A stretch of DNA of 64,000 nt from Sepioteuthis lessoniana (taxonomy: Eukaryota; Mollusca; Cephalopoda; Myopsida; Loliginidae), in contig OY757913.1 in NCBI GenBank assembly GCA_963585895.1, positions 101,222,449 to 101,286,448 of the forward strand, in the 5' to 3' direction. The translations under genes were made by a program, and so were the position numbers. Below the pieces are notes generated by a model that ran no database searches, was not told where the DNA came from, and was given only the letters and a program-made list of their open reading frames with translations. The stretch's first letter is position 1. Each line of letters opens with the position of its first letter. Below are positions 43,879-54,743 of this stretch, piece by piece.

Positions 43879-44704
43879 AAAGAAAAAAGCGACAAACGAA
43901 AAGAAAGGAATTAAAAGATGGATGTAAATTTACCTGAAAAACAAGGTAAAATTATTTTTTTAAAAAACTCAAGAAATATTTTGATGACTGAATATTGAAG
44001 AGTGGATTTTATATGAAAAAAAAAAAAAGATTTTATTCATTGACGCTTTAATTTCTTGCATCAGCGTATTACCTGAGAGGTTGAGTTAGATTATTAAAAA
44101 AAAAACTAGATTAAATGCTTCAAAAACGAGGCTATGAATTTATTATAAATAAAACATTTTATCGAGGATAAAATGTTAGAGACTTTTTATGATTTTCATA
44201 CAGGAAATGTGGCGAAAAGCCATAGAAAGTGGGGCAAATAATTTGGTGACAAGATAAAGATGTTATGAATTTACTGAATAAAAATCCTGAATAATTTTGC
44301 ATCTACTGAATACCTGAAAGTCAAGGGAAGTTCGGAATTTAGAGGAATAAAAGTTCCTGGCAAAATTTTGCTGGAAGGATTTTGAATGTTCATCATATGC
44401 AATATGCAATTTTGTAGGTAGATGCTGTAAGCTGATAGAAAGTCAGTAAAAATGTTTCGATGACTGAATAATTATGCGAAGATTTTATATAAAGGCCAAA
44501 GAAAGATAGGAAAGAATCTTTGATGACTGGATAATCAAATGTTCTCTAAGTGATTAAAGAGCTGGTCAGAGATGAAGAGTTAACGAATTTGTTCAAGTCA
44601 GGAAAAAAATTCCCACTTTAATATGTTTCGGACATTCAAAGTTCTTTACCACTGAGAAGCATATCAGCACACGAGGAGCGTTTTATTACTAAGTCAATAG
44701 AGGG

Positions 44705-44996
44705 AGGTGCCCGTGGTGTAATGGTTATCGTCGTAGGAAATGGACACGACGACTCAAGTTCAAATCCTGCACGAGACTGATTGCATTTCACATAGCACTA
44801 ATGACCTTGGGAAAGGTATGAATCCAATTATTCTCCCTCCAGCTATGGGTAAATAGTAGGACAGACTGGGTTCTTCAGCCTTGGTGAGGCAACTAGTCTA
44901 GGAGAAGGAAAACTCTGAATTGAAACCTGTTAAACTCCGCTTAAAAATTGACGTTGTGTCATATCTTGCCCGAGCGGAGAGGTTGGGCAAAATAGG
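44705..44996 (+). mobile_element. SINE-A copy
   Basis: Full-length and close to the apparent consensus: A box 'tggtgtaatggttatcg', B box 'aagttcaaatcctgcacg', central domain and tail 'gagcggagaggttgggcaaa'. Its tail abuts LTR-2 copy C. Confidence 0.9.
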
Positions 44997-44999
44997 CAT

Positions 45000-45509
45000 A
45001 TAATGTTCATAATGCTAGAAGATGTAAAGAACATAGGAATGTCGAAATTCTAAAACACGCAACGACTACTAGTTCAGGTACGAAACCTTTTTATAAAATT
45101 TGAGTTAAAGGTTTCGACATAAGGAGGAGAACACAATCTCGCTATGGCGTCTTATTCATTTGGCCCCTATCTCATGCGGCACCCACGGCACGCAAATTCG
45201 TCTCGCCTCAGCGAGCCCCAAAAGTCGAACCACCTCGTTCGGCGTCTAGTTTTCAACTCCTTTAACTTTCTTCAAATTCCCAAAAACCTCCGCGCGCTTC
45301 CGGTGCGTGACGTCACCCGCACTTTATCACCCGTTTCATTATCTCAGGCTATTGGGACATCTCTGAGTGACATTTTCGCTCTCTGTGCGCGCACGCATTA
45401 TCACATGCATCAAGGTTGCACCTAATTAACCAATTGTGCTGAGCCGTAAGGTTCTTGGCCTAACTAAGCCCAAAGGCATGAACCGAAATCCCTCTGCTAT
45501 TATATTACA
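45000..45509 (-). mobile_element. Solo LTR, family LTR-2 (copy C)
   Basis: Minus-strand LTR-2 beginning TGTAATATAATAGCAGAGGG at 45509 and incomplete at its other end near 45000. Related over most of its length to copies A and B. No internal region. Confidence 0.75.
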
Positions 45510-45511
45510 TT

Positions 45512-45760
45512 ACTCCCGAAGTTTGTGAACTGATCAACTAGTTTTAGAAGATTGTCATTTAGAGTAGAGATGGCTTCTTTTTGTTTAAAATACACAAACT
45601 CTGTTTTATTCACGTTCACTTGAAAGCCATTTTTTCCTCTAGATTATTTTAGATTTTGTATAAGGGATTTTGTTTGAGTTGGCATATTTGAGAGAAGCAC
45701 GTGATCATCTAAGAAGTCTATGTCTAACACAGCTCCTGCGATATTGTAATATATTAACGT
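45512..45760 (-). mobile_element. LINE-R-like fragment, diverged subfamily
   Basis: Minus-strand decay of the 'NAHKTEFVYFKQKEAIST'-type region and upstream palm-domain sequence ('DFLDDHVLLSNMPTQT'). Similar in layout to 26940-27130 but clearly a different subfamily. Confidence 0.6.
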
Positions 45761-46130
45761 GACCTGCGGGTTTGAATACGGCGGATATGGTTGATAGATA
45801 AATTGATAAGATCGGTGTGATCACCGAAATATCATCATGTCCACAGGTGCTGTGAATCAGTGGATGTTGACAGCATTACATCTGCTCTAGGATAATATCA
45901 ACAAGGTGATTGCCGATATGTCACCATGCCGACAGTTGTTATGTTGAAAACAGGTGCATCCGGTCGAAGATATCGGAAAATCACCTGAACGGTGGGCATG
46001 ATTGAATTCGGTGATAGTGGCAGATGCGAATGAAATGTGAGCATAACCATGGTTAACGAAAAAGAGGAATTGCTGCAGGTCATGTGAGAGTTGTAGACTA
46101 TGTAAGTTCCCGAATTTTGGCTAAAGTCAG
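45761..46130. other. Unclassified; weak repeated unit
   Basis: Loosely related phrases 'gatcaccgaaatatcatcat' (45820) and 'gattgccgatatgtcaccat' (45908) suggest a degenerate repeat of about 90 bp. Nothing else recognised. Confidence 0.4.
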
Positions 46131-46199
46131 TTGTTCACTGGCTCTCCCGTCTCCCGACAGCTCCTCCGTGTGCGCGAACTCCAACCAACTGCTGACCAA

Positions 46200-46201
<2 letters not shown>

Positions 46202-46263
<62 letters not shown>

Positions 46264-46279
46264 TCATATATATATATAT
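46202..46279. repeat. (CA)n(TA)n microsatellite
   Basis: (CA)n 46202-46259 followed by a TA-rich run up to the foldback repeat. Confidence 0.92.
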
Positions 46280-46661
46280 CTTTAAGAAAAAACAAAAACC
46301 GGTCACATTAAGATTATAAATTCATTTCCATCCTGTTATGGGTTTTTGATATAAATCAAAAACACAAAAAAAAAAATTAACTGGACTTCTTCAGATCTTA
46401 TGGATAAAATAATTAGGAATAATCTTATCTATAAGATCTGAAAAAGTCCAGTTAATTTTTTTTGTTTGTGTTTTTGACTTATATCAAAAACTCATAACAG
46501 GATGGAAATAAATCTATAATCCTAATGTGACCGGTTTTTGCTTTTTCTTAAAGAAATTATTACTCTGTAATGTCAGTTACATTGAGCTCATTACCAGGAA
46601 AATTTAAATGATTTGTCCTGATGGAATTACTCCCAACTCCGGTTTAACTGGACCGAATAAT
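46280..46661 (-). repeat. Foldback repeat F, copy 2 (131-bp arms)
   Basis: Hairpin arms 46280-46410 and 46423-46553 with a 12-bp loop, followed by 46554-46661, which is the reverse complement of the left part of copy 1 (29330-29445). Arms here are three times as long as in copy 1. A hammerhead-like half-motif CTGAAGA occurs on the minus strand near 46388-46394, with no GAAAC partner. Confidence 0.78.
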
Positions 46662-46683
46662 ACACATATATATGCATATATAT

Positions 46684-46886
46684 ACAGGGTAGCGAAAAAG
46701 TAACTTAATGGTACAAAAATAATCACTTTTTCTTTGTTTATAACTTGTTTTGATTAAATAATATAGATATATAACACAGTGAGTTCAAAGAAATTTCCAA
46801 GACTGATGATGAATATAATTGAAAAAAAAAACAACTTTTGTTTTCATCTAAGAATCGTTCAGTTCTTAAATGGTGACATTTGTGTC

Positions 46887-46893
<7 letters not shown>
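46684..46893. mobile_element. Tc1/mariner-type terminal fragment
   Basis: 'cagggtagcgaaaaagtaac' next to TATA is a Tc1/mariner terminal repeat type. About 200 bp of AT-rich subterminal sequence follow; no transposase. Confidence 0.5.

Positions 46894-46942
<49 letters not shown>
46891..46942. repeat. (TA)n microsatellite
   Basis: About 25 TA units. Confidence 0.92.
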
Positions 46943-46943
<1 letters not shown>

Positions 46944-47137
46944 TATTAATAATAGTAAAGAATTAGTTTTAGAAAAGCAAGTTTTGAATGCTTTTAAAGT
47001 CATGATGGTCTTTCAATATATTAAACTAATTTATTCCTTCATCAGCGATAGGACACACACACACACACACACACAAAAATATGCGCACACACTCACATAC
47101 GAAAATGTACTCGCCAACATTTATAGTATCATATCAT
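46943..47137. other. Unclassified with a (CA)n run
   Basis: (CA)n at 47053-47074; remainder unclassified. Confidence 0.5.
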
Positions 47138-47400
47138 TTTTACCCAACCCCTCTGATCGGGCATGATATGACACAAGGTCAATGTTTTAAGCGGAGTTTA
47201 ATAGGTTTGAATTCAGAGTTTTCCTTCTCCTAGACTAGTTGCCTCACCAAGGATGAAGAACCTAGTCAGCCCTACTATTTACCCATAGCTAGAGGGAGAA
47301 TAATTGGATTCATACCTTTGCAATCAGTCTCGTCCAGGATTTGAACTCGTGTCACCGTTTCCATTTCCTACGACGATAACCATTACGCCACGGGCACCTC
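47138..47400 (-). mobile_element. SINE-A copy
   Basis: Minus strand; a short segment between central domain and B box is missing near 47320. Head ends at 'ccattacgccacgggcacct'. Confidence 0.85.
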
Positions 47401-47784
47401 CAATACAACATTTATAAAAATATCAAAAACATAAATAAGTACTCCCCTTCCAATTTTCTCAGATGGAAATGCATTTTCCCCCTTAAGTAAAAATATACAT
47501 GCGCACAGATTAATGTTGGAAATTATGATATATGCTGTTACGCCTCTAAAAAAAAACACTCCAATAATATTTTTCATGAAAAGAAATTTTTTTTTCTTAA
47601 CCGAAGTCACCATGATTTTACTATTTCTCGAAGTAAATTTATATTATCGCGTATAAATTAAGAAACTCTACAGAATTTTATATGTAACCAAATAAAAAAT
47701 TGATACAAGTCATCAATAAAAACAAATCCATGAGCATATAAAACTTCTTTTATCAAAGAAGCAACGTCTTTACACTAAATAGTA
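47401..47784. other. No feature recognised
   Basis: AT-rich, unclassified. Confidence 0.4.
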
Positions 47785-48130
47785 AGTCTCTGAAACTTGT
47801 GGAAAAGTTCACTTACCTTGGAAGTAGCGTCTCATCTACTGAAAATGACATTAACATGTGACTAACGAAAAGGCAAGGACAGCTATCGATAGACTATCGA
47901 TCATATGGAAGTCAAACCTATCAGATAAAATAAAGCACACTTTTTTTCCAAGCAGCGGTTGTTTCAATACTGCTGTATGGATGCACCACATGGACGCTGA
48001 CTATGCAAACCGAGAAAAAGCTAGAAGGCAATTGCACCAGGATGCTAAGAGCTGAACTGAAGAAATCCTGGAGGCAACATCCCTCAAAACAGCAGCTGTA
48101 CGGCCAACTACCACCCACCTCAAAAACTAT

Positions 48131-49048
48131 TGTGTCCTTAAAAGGGATACAATTGTAATATAATGGCCGAGAGATTTCGTTTTATGCCTTTGGGTTTAGT
48201 TAGGCTGAGAACCTTTCGGCTCAGTCCATGGGTTAGCTAGGTGCAACATGAATTCAGGTGTTCACGCGCCCTCGGGGCGGACGTGTCATTCAGAGATGTC
48301 AAAATAAAAATCCCAGATAGGGAGATGTGAATGACGTCATGCACCGGAAGCGCACGGAGGATTTTGGGAGATTTGAAAAAGTCAGTTAGTTGAGTTGAGA
48401 ACTAGACACCGAACGAGAAGGGTCGACTTTCGCTAGCTTGCAGTGGCCTTGTGGCGGGTGCCACACGTGTTGAGTGGCGTGGGGAGCAGATGGAAAAGCC
48501 AGCATAGAAAGATTGTACCTCTCTCCTTATGTAAACCTTTAACTCAGAGGTAATAAAAGGTTTCGTACCTGAACGAAGAAGTCATTACGTGTTTTTCGTA
48601 TTTCGGGATTCCTATGTTCTATGTATATATGTATATATGTTATGAACATTCGATGTACGTTTCGGATGTTCATGTATAGCTATGTTACACAATTAGTTGA
48701 TACTAACAACTTGAGTGGAAAGGAACAGTCAGCACGTTCGTAGAAAAAGAAAGGGTTTTATTGCCAGAGAAATACAATAAGACAGACAAGTGAATCGTGA
48801 CGCACGCTACAAATACCCGAAACAGGGAATCTCGAGTAGTGCATTAGTTAGCAAGCTTGACTAGCAAACCTGCAAAAGTGAGTTCGAGTCATATTGAGTG
48901 CTCCATTCATTCGGCCTTGTGCTACATCTTAGCAAAACACTTAGTAAATTACTACTAATCCCCAAAGCAAGGACAGGTATTATGTCGTGCTCACGGTATA
49001 TATGGTCTCTCCACATGATGGAGATGGGGTGTGGGATATTCCATTACA
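48131..49048 (-). mobile_element. Solo-LTR-like element LTR-3, hosting LTR-2
   Basis: On the minus strand it opens TGTAATGGAATATCC and closes AAGGACACA, with an AATAAA signal inside, so it has the layout of an LTR. Net length without the nested LTR-2 is about 380 bp. It is the only copy of its kind in the window. The flanking direct repeat of about 10 bp is longer than usual for an LTR element, so the class is not certain. Confidence 0.6.
48154..48689 (+). mobile_element. Solo LTR, family LTR-2 (copy B), nested in LTR-3
   Basis: Starts TGTAATATAATGG, ends TATGTTACA, flanked by CAAT on both sides (48150-48153 and 48690-48693): a 4-bp target duplication. AATAAAAGG near 48551 fits the polyadenylation signal of the R region. 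536 bp. Youngest layer of the nest. Confidence 0.85.
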
Positions 49049-49346
49049 ACAAAAACCATCCAAATTAAACGATCAAGACATGCGGGTCACTGCTGGAGAA
49101 GTAAGGACGAACTCATTAGCGATGTACCCCAGTGGACTCCTTCACATGGATTAGTAAGGGTAGGGTGACCATCTAAAACCTACATACAACAGCTCTGTAC
49201 TGATACAGGATGTAGCATGGAAGACCTGCCAAGAGCGATGGACAATAGAGACGAGTGGCGGGAGAGGGTCAAAGAAATCCGTGCTACCAGCATGCCAGAA
49301 TGATGATGATGTATTGATTTTTTTATAACAGTTATGGAGCTTATAA

Positions 49347-49612
49347 CCGGCTCATTGGTCTAGTGGGTAGAGTGTTCGCCAATGGTCCGGGAGACCTGGG
49401 TTCAATCCCAGGTCACGTCAAACCAAAGAATTTAAAAATTGTATTTGATACTTTCTTGCTTAACACTCAGCAATATAAGCTACGTATCAAGGGTAAATTG
49501 GAGCAATCTAGGGAAACTAGTAGCGCCCTCTCCTTACATCTCGGTGTAGTAGCTATTGAAAAGGGAGCCTTCTGGTCGCTCTCGACTACGGTCGCCAACT
49601 TTTCTTTACTTA
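49347..49612 (+). mobile_element. SINE-B copy
   Basis: Full-length: head 'ccggctcattggtctagtgg', B box 'gggttcaatcccaggtc', body and tail to 'cgccaacttttctttactta'. Confidence 0.9.
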
Positions 49613-50389
49613 TGGGGCTTATGAAATATTGTTTTATAGGGATTGAGGTGAATTGTTGGAATGGTTGAGAGGTTCTGAGGTTTGTAAATTGACTCCTTTT
49701 TCTTCTTTTTCTAACACCATTCACTTGTTATTTTATTTTGTCTGTCGAAGCTGTAGGACAATTAAGGAAACCTTTAGACTCAAACTTTTTTTTTGCAGGG
49801 GGGGGATCGACTATTCCGTGGTGTGAAATGTTTTTCTGTACTCGTAGAAATAGTTGCGTTTCCCCCAGATGAGACTTTGAAGTATATTAAAGAATCCTTT
49901 TCTGCAATTACAAATTTGAGGCTCGTCGTGTGTTCAGCGGTTATGTTTAGTAGAAATTGCTACGAATAGGATAGAAGCATCACGCTGCTAGGACTCTGTA
50001 GGTGAGGACTTTTCTCACCAATAGCAGAGAAAAAAAGGTTCCTTCAGGCTAGGCAGTAAATGCTAAATCAGATAGAACTTCACCTTGGTAAAAGGAAGCC
50101 CCCTTTTTATTGGAATGCACCGATTTCGCTTCCTGACAGACGTTTCTTGGGAAACCGCTATATTTATTTGTTTTGTTTTTTTCAAAGTGTTTCAAAGTTG
50201 CAGAATTTGACAATAAATCATCCCTAAAAATATATGTTTTTATTATAAAATGATTCGATCGATATGGTAAACTCCTGGTAGATTTGGTTATGAAGTAGTT
50301 TATTTAAAAAAAAAGTGTTTCGAGTGTATTTATTTATGGGTGATACTGTATGTCTTAAACTTTGAAGGTATTCAGCTACAACAATTTTA
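49613..50389. other. Unclassified stretch
   Basis: No family or coding frame recognised. Confidence 0.4.
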
Positions 50390-51087
50390 TAATCATATAG
50401 ATGTTTTTTTGTTTTTGACTGCAATGGGTGTAAATCAGTATTTTTGCAAAGATTGAAGCCGAATTTTGACCCATACCTCGTAGAAGTTAAATCAAATCTA
50501 ATGTCCCTGAGATATGTTTACTGAGTGAGATATGTAACGATATAGCCTTTTCTTGACAGCACTTTGCTGCCGGGACAATGTCCACTTAACCATTTGCTCC
50601 GGAAAGCTAAGGTCAGAGATAGAAGTGAAAGTAATCAGGGAGGTCTGGAGACTGACATCTGTTTAAAGGGACTGACACCCTCGGGTCGTGTGTGGGTCAT
50701 AATGCCATGTGACCTGTTGACGCAACATTCGCAAAGTGGTAAAATTTACAGACCTTGGTCATAATTCTGTTGTGTGTTTGGTGGTAAAACAAAAAAAAAT
50801 GAAGAATTTTCAAGAAAAGCTTTCTCTAAATGCCGTGTTTGGACCGAATTCTTTTAGATTTAAGAGCTGGACTTCCCTGAAAAGTAATCAACCAAAGTTT
50901 TGTTGAATAATGGCTTTGACTTTTAATCCAAAGAGATGCAGTCTTATAACACATATTCATCATTTAAGGGATATTTTATCCCACAGGTAGTTTAAAGAAA
51001 TTTCCAACTGTCAAAATAAATATGATCAAAAGGAACATTTAATTCCTTTTTTTAATTCACTTTTTAAAATAATGACTTTTGACCCCC

Positions 51088-51132
<45 letters not shown>

Positions 51133-52112
51133 CTTTTTAAAATAATGACTTTTGACCCCCCATATATATATATACATATGTATATAATCTTTTTAAAATA
51201 ATGACTTTTGACCCCACCTCCCTATATATATATAATCTTTTTAATAATGAAGAGTTTGATTGTAAATAATAACCCAAATAATTTGCTTTCATCGTTTTCC
51301 TATAGATATCATTGTGTCCTTGTATACTAGGTTTAAAAGAGATTTTTTTAAGTATCTTAATAGATTTCTTTTCTTTTCTCTATCCTAGCGATAATGCTTC
51401 AGTAGAATTTAAAAAAATCACACCAGAATATGAATCCAAGTAAATAAAACGTGATATAATCTGATTTATGGAAGTGATAGGTACGATGCTGCCTCTTTGC
51501 TACAGCCAGATCGAAATTCATTAAAACTTTGAATTGCATGGTTCCAGGTCCTAAAAGACTGCATCTCTTTCAGTCAAAACCCAAAGCCATTATTCACTAA
51601 AAATTTGTTGATTACTTTTCTGGGAAGCCCAGCTCTTAAATCTAAAAGAATTCGGCCAAAACAGGCATTCGGAGAGAGGTTTTCTAGAAAATTCTTCTTT
51701 TTTGGTTTTACCACCAAGCACACAACAGATTTTATGTTGCAGAATAATTACCAAGGTCTGTAAATTTTAACACTTTTCCAATGCTGCGTCAACAGGTCAC
51801 GTGACATTATGACCCACACACGACCCAAGGGTGTCAATCCCTTTAAACAGATGTCAGTCTCTAGACTTCCCTGATTACTTTCACTTCTATCTCTGACCTT
51901 AGCTTTCCGGAGCAAATGGTTAAGTGGACATTGTCCTGGCAGCAAAGTGCTGTCAAGAAAAGGCTATATCGTTACGTATCTCACTTAGTAAATATATCTC
52001 AGGGGCATTTGATTTATCTTCTACGAGGTATGGGTCAAAATTCGGCTTTTAATCTTTGCAAAAATACAGATTCCTTTACACTGAAGATAAAAACAAAAAG
52101 CATATATTATTA
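50390..52112. repeat. Large inverted repeat, arms about 557 bp, spacer about 607 bp
   Basis: Arms 50390-50946 and 51554-52112 are inverted copies, high identity by eye over their whole length (for example 'gcaaagattgaagccgaatt' against its complement at 52042). Each arm carries the same 65-66-codon frame on opposite strands, without recognisable homology. The spacer holds (TA)n and a tandem unit. It could be a foldback DNA element or an inverted duplication. The outer right edge touches SINE-A. Confidence 0.85.
51059..51245. repeat. Tandem unit with C-run and (TA)n, three to four copies
   Basis: 'ctttttaaaataatgacttt' plus 'tgacccccc' followed by (TA)n occurs at 51059, 51132 and 51189, and in part at 51237. 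The variable TA length accounts for most of the difference between copies. Confidence 0.85.
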
Positions 52113-52114
52113 TA

Positions 52115-52390
52115 GAGGTGCCCTTGGTGTAATGGTTATCATTCTACAATATGGACACGGCGACACGAGTTCAAATCCTGGACGAGTCTGATTGCATTCA
52201 ACATAGCACTAATATCCTTGGGAAAGGTGTAAATCCAATTATTTTCCTTCCAGCTATAGTTAAATAGTAGAGCAGACTAGCCATGGTGAGGCAACTAGAC
52301 TAGGAGAAGGAAAACTCTGAATTCAAACCTGCTAAACTCCGCTTAAAAATTGACTTTGTGTCAAATCCTTCCCGAACAGAGGGCTTGATA
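52115..52390 (+). mobile_element. SINE-A copy
   Basis: Head 'gaggtgcccttggtgtaatg', B box 'gagttcaaatcctggacg', tail ending near 'gagggcttgata'. Confidence 0.87.
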
Positions 52391-52416
52391 TATATATATA
52401 GATATATATACTATTA

Positions 52417-52443
<27 letters not shown>
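52391..52443. repeat. (TA)n microsatellite
   Basis: Two TA-rich runs. Confidence 0.88.
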
Positions 52444-52447
<4 letters not shown>

Positions 52448-52479
52448 CAGAAATGTTGTAGCTGAAGAGGTTGAAAGTT

Positions 52480-52756
52480 CAAGATATACAGTATCGTCCA
52501 TAAATATATGCACCCCAGCATATTCATAATTTTTTTCTTCTTAACTAAATATTACAAAAGTTTGTTAAATATTGTACAATATTATGCAATAAAAACATAT
52601 TATTTGTAATTATAAATTTCCAAACTCCACATTATTCTAAAGCTGTAACCAAAAATAAAGTGGCATAAAATACATATTAGCATTGTCTGCATACTTTTTG
52701 TCTTTCATATATGACTATCATAGATTACAGCGTTTCTCTGCCGTATAGATTGAAAT
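52480..52756. mobile_element. Tc1-like terminal fragment
   Basis: 'acagtatcgtccataaatat' followed by 'gcacccc' near 52486 resembles the end of a Tc1-type transposon; the following AT-rich sequence has no transposase. Confidence 0.45.
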
Positions 52757-52773
52757 CTATATATATATATATA

Positions 52774-52806
<33 letters not shown>

Positions 52807-52811
52807 GTGTT
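52757..52811. repeat. (TA)n(TG)n microsatellite
   Basis: Short TA then TG array. Confidence 0.9.
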
Positions 52812-53066
52812 AGTTTCTAAGTTCATAGTTATCATTTTTCTTATTTCTTAATCCATTTATCTGAATTTCTCCATTGTCCATTTTAAGAATGGTCCCGACT
52901 TTCTTTTAAGTAGGACAGACAAGGTTTTTATTTCTTTGATGATTTTTTTAAATACAAATTTGGTTTTGAGCAATTTTTTTATTCTTCTAAAGTACTTTTT
53001 TTTCTTATTTTTTTCTTTCATCTCTATTTGATAGTGTCAGTTTCTAATATTCCCGAGTACTTGCAA

Positions 53067-53138
53067 TTCTTCTTCTTCTTCTTCTTCTTCTTCTTCTTCT
53101 TCTTCTTCTTCTTCTTCTTCTTCTTCTTCTTCTTCTTC
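53067..53138. repeat. (TTC)n microsatellite
   Basis: About 24 TTC units, directly ahead of the 3' end of a LINE-Z copy. Confidence 0.93.
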
Positions 53139-53147
53139 ATTTCACTC

Positions 53148-53640
53148 CTGAAAAGTTTTTAACACGAGTGTAAACTGATGGTCTTTCACTGAAGTCTGAT
53201 TTACCGCAAGTTACCTCATGCTTCCAGGACTCAGTGTTCTACCCGATCTTAACAATGCTGTAGTTTGGATGGTCTTGATTCATCTTCCAATTTCCATCTC
53301 TTCCGGTCCCTTTTTCCTAGCACTTGGGGATCATTCCAAGCGCTCCAATTACAATTAATATCACAACCAGTCTCATGTTACACAGCTTTCTTAGTTCTCT
53401 GGCAAGGTCCAAGTACTTGTCCCTTCTTTCGCTTCTTTTGATTTTAACTCAGTGGTTCGCCAGGACAGCAAAGTCCAATATTTGACAAGATCTCTTTTTT
53501 TTTTAATTAATTATCACTATAATCTTTTGGTTTGAATTAGGTAATCTGTTTGTATTTCACAATCCCCGAGAGTTTTAAGCGCCTCGTCACCAGAACAGAT
53601 TCTGGTTTGTACATGCATATTATTATTATTATTATTTTAT
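53148..53640 (-). mobile_element. LINE-Z 3' fragment
   Basis: Minus strand: 'DFAVLANH', 'RDKYLDLARELRKLCNMRLV' and 'VILIVIGALGMIP' lie in order before the last words of the ORF near 53200. These match the C-terminal region of LINE-Z seen at 10445 and 14285. Frame-broken, dead. The (TTC)n array may descend from its 3' tail. Confidence 0.75.
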
Positions 53641-53960
53641 TTTCAGGTTTACTTTTGATTTTTCTTTTTACAATCCTTTACCCGAGACCTAGAGTTATGG
53701 AATGTAATGATCATATGCTTGCTATGTAGTTATGCTTTATGCTTCTCTTTTGGGTGTTATTTTTTCTAAAGCCATTGGTAGTATTCCTCTCAGGAGTTGA
53801 GCAGTTCCGCAAAGTGATATTTTTGAATTTTATATACGCTGGGACCGTTAGGTATTCTGGTGTTTGTATTTACTTCCAGGTTTTTTGAATTTACTTATTT
53901 GACAATTCTCTTTGACTGACATGTTATTATCTGTTGACATTAGTTTATCAATTGGTTTGT
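53641..53960. other. Unclassified stretch
   Basis: (ATT)n near 53618-53640 at its left edge; otherwise not recognised. Confidence 0.4.
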
Positions 53961-53963
53961 ATA

Positions 53964-54011
53964 TTTCTTCTTCTCCTTCCTCCTCCTCCTCCTTTTCTTC
54001 TTCTTCTTCTT

Positions 54012-54042
<31 letters not shown>

Positions 54043-54058
54043 TTATTATTATTATTAT
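53964..54058. repeat. (TTC)n/(TCC)n/(TTA)n microsatellite
   Basis: Mixed pyrimidine array changing into TTA units. Confidence 0.92.
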
Positions 54059-54743
54059 AGAATGAGAACATGTATATTGAAGTGGGAGATCGTCTGTGTT
54101 GATTAGAATATCACAAGAAAGCAGACATATTGATTCTCAAGTTATAACCTTTGCAAACAAAGTGGCCAATCCCAGTCATGCAGACTCTGTCACAAGGTAA
54201 ATAAATATAACACCGAAGTAGACACTCAAGTGTAAAAAGGCTGGGTAAACCAATCAGAATGAAGTAGACATATTGATTCCTGTGTTGATGACATTTTATG
54301 AGTGAACTAATCACTGAAAAGTTAACATATTAGCCTATCAGATGGCGATGTCATTTAATAGCTTGATCAATTTTGTGCAGCGAGCAGAAGTGGTCTATTT
54401 CAAATACGGGCATCCATCTCTTTTCTTCCACACAGACGACATGTAAATACAGCCAGTTTCACATTATGCACTTAATCTATTTCCTTCTGAAGATATAATC
54501 TTGGATAAATATTTGGCTGTATCAGAAGCATTTTCGTTTTCTTCTTTTTACAGGCCTTTACTCAAAAGATTATTTCATGTACATATCGAAGAACTGTGTT
54601 TGACGGCACTTGTTCTCCGAGAGCTGAGTAAGGCTTTTTTTTTTGTTAAGAGTATTATGCAGTTCATTAATTCTTTTTAATGCAAGCGTGTTTAAGTTCT
54701 TGGCATCTACTGCTTTGTAAAAATTGGTTAATGGTATCATCAG
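54059..54743. other. Unclassified stretch
   Basis: 'cagacatattgattc' occurs at 54123, with a variant 'tagacatattgattc' at 54266. A minus-strand frame in 54570-54743 of about 55 codons is not recognisable and is not called as a gene. Confidence 0.4.

Larger units (their letters stand above)
40420..44560. repeat. Degenerate satellite domain with homogenised core
   Basis: The phrase 'gactgaataatgatg...atgaatttatataaaggtcaaagaaag' recurs with much divergence at roughly 60-80 bp spacing from about 40.4 to 44.6 kb. The core at 42000-43060 holds about 17 well-conserved units of about 60 bp ('aaggatggtatagatttatt', then 'taaaggtcaaagaaagtttt'). Three consecutive units around 42786-42960 are almost identical. 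The domain is interrupted by LINE-R, two SINE-B copies and a (TA)n array. Confidence 0.85.
47785..49310 (+). mobile_element. LINE-R copy split by a nest of two LTRs
   Basis: The left piece, 47785-48130, holds KLVEKFTYLGSSVSSTENDI, the NKARTAIDRLSIIWKSNLSD-type stretch and YGQLPPTSKT. The right piece, 49050-49310, holds RSRHAGHCWRSKDELISDV and the C-terminal words DRDEWRERVKEIRATSMPE, ending in (ATG)n. The two parts abut exactly in the LINE-R order if 48131-49049 is removed; a 10-bp direct repeat 'caaaaac(t/c)at' flanks the insertion. Confidence 0.87.

Noticed and set aside
49347-49420. Candidate tRNA genes at SINE heads (also at 8472, 44705 and 56517)
   Set aside because: A and B boxes are present but the acceptor and anticodon stems do not close, and each head is followed by the same SINE body.
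50564-50764. Conserved 65-codon frame in both arms of the large inverted repeat
   Set aside because: Conservation is explained by the arms being copies of each other; no family is recognised and the codon pattern does not argue for selection.
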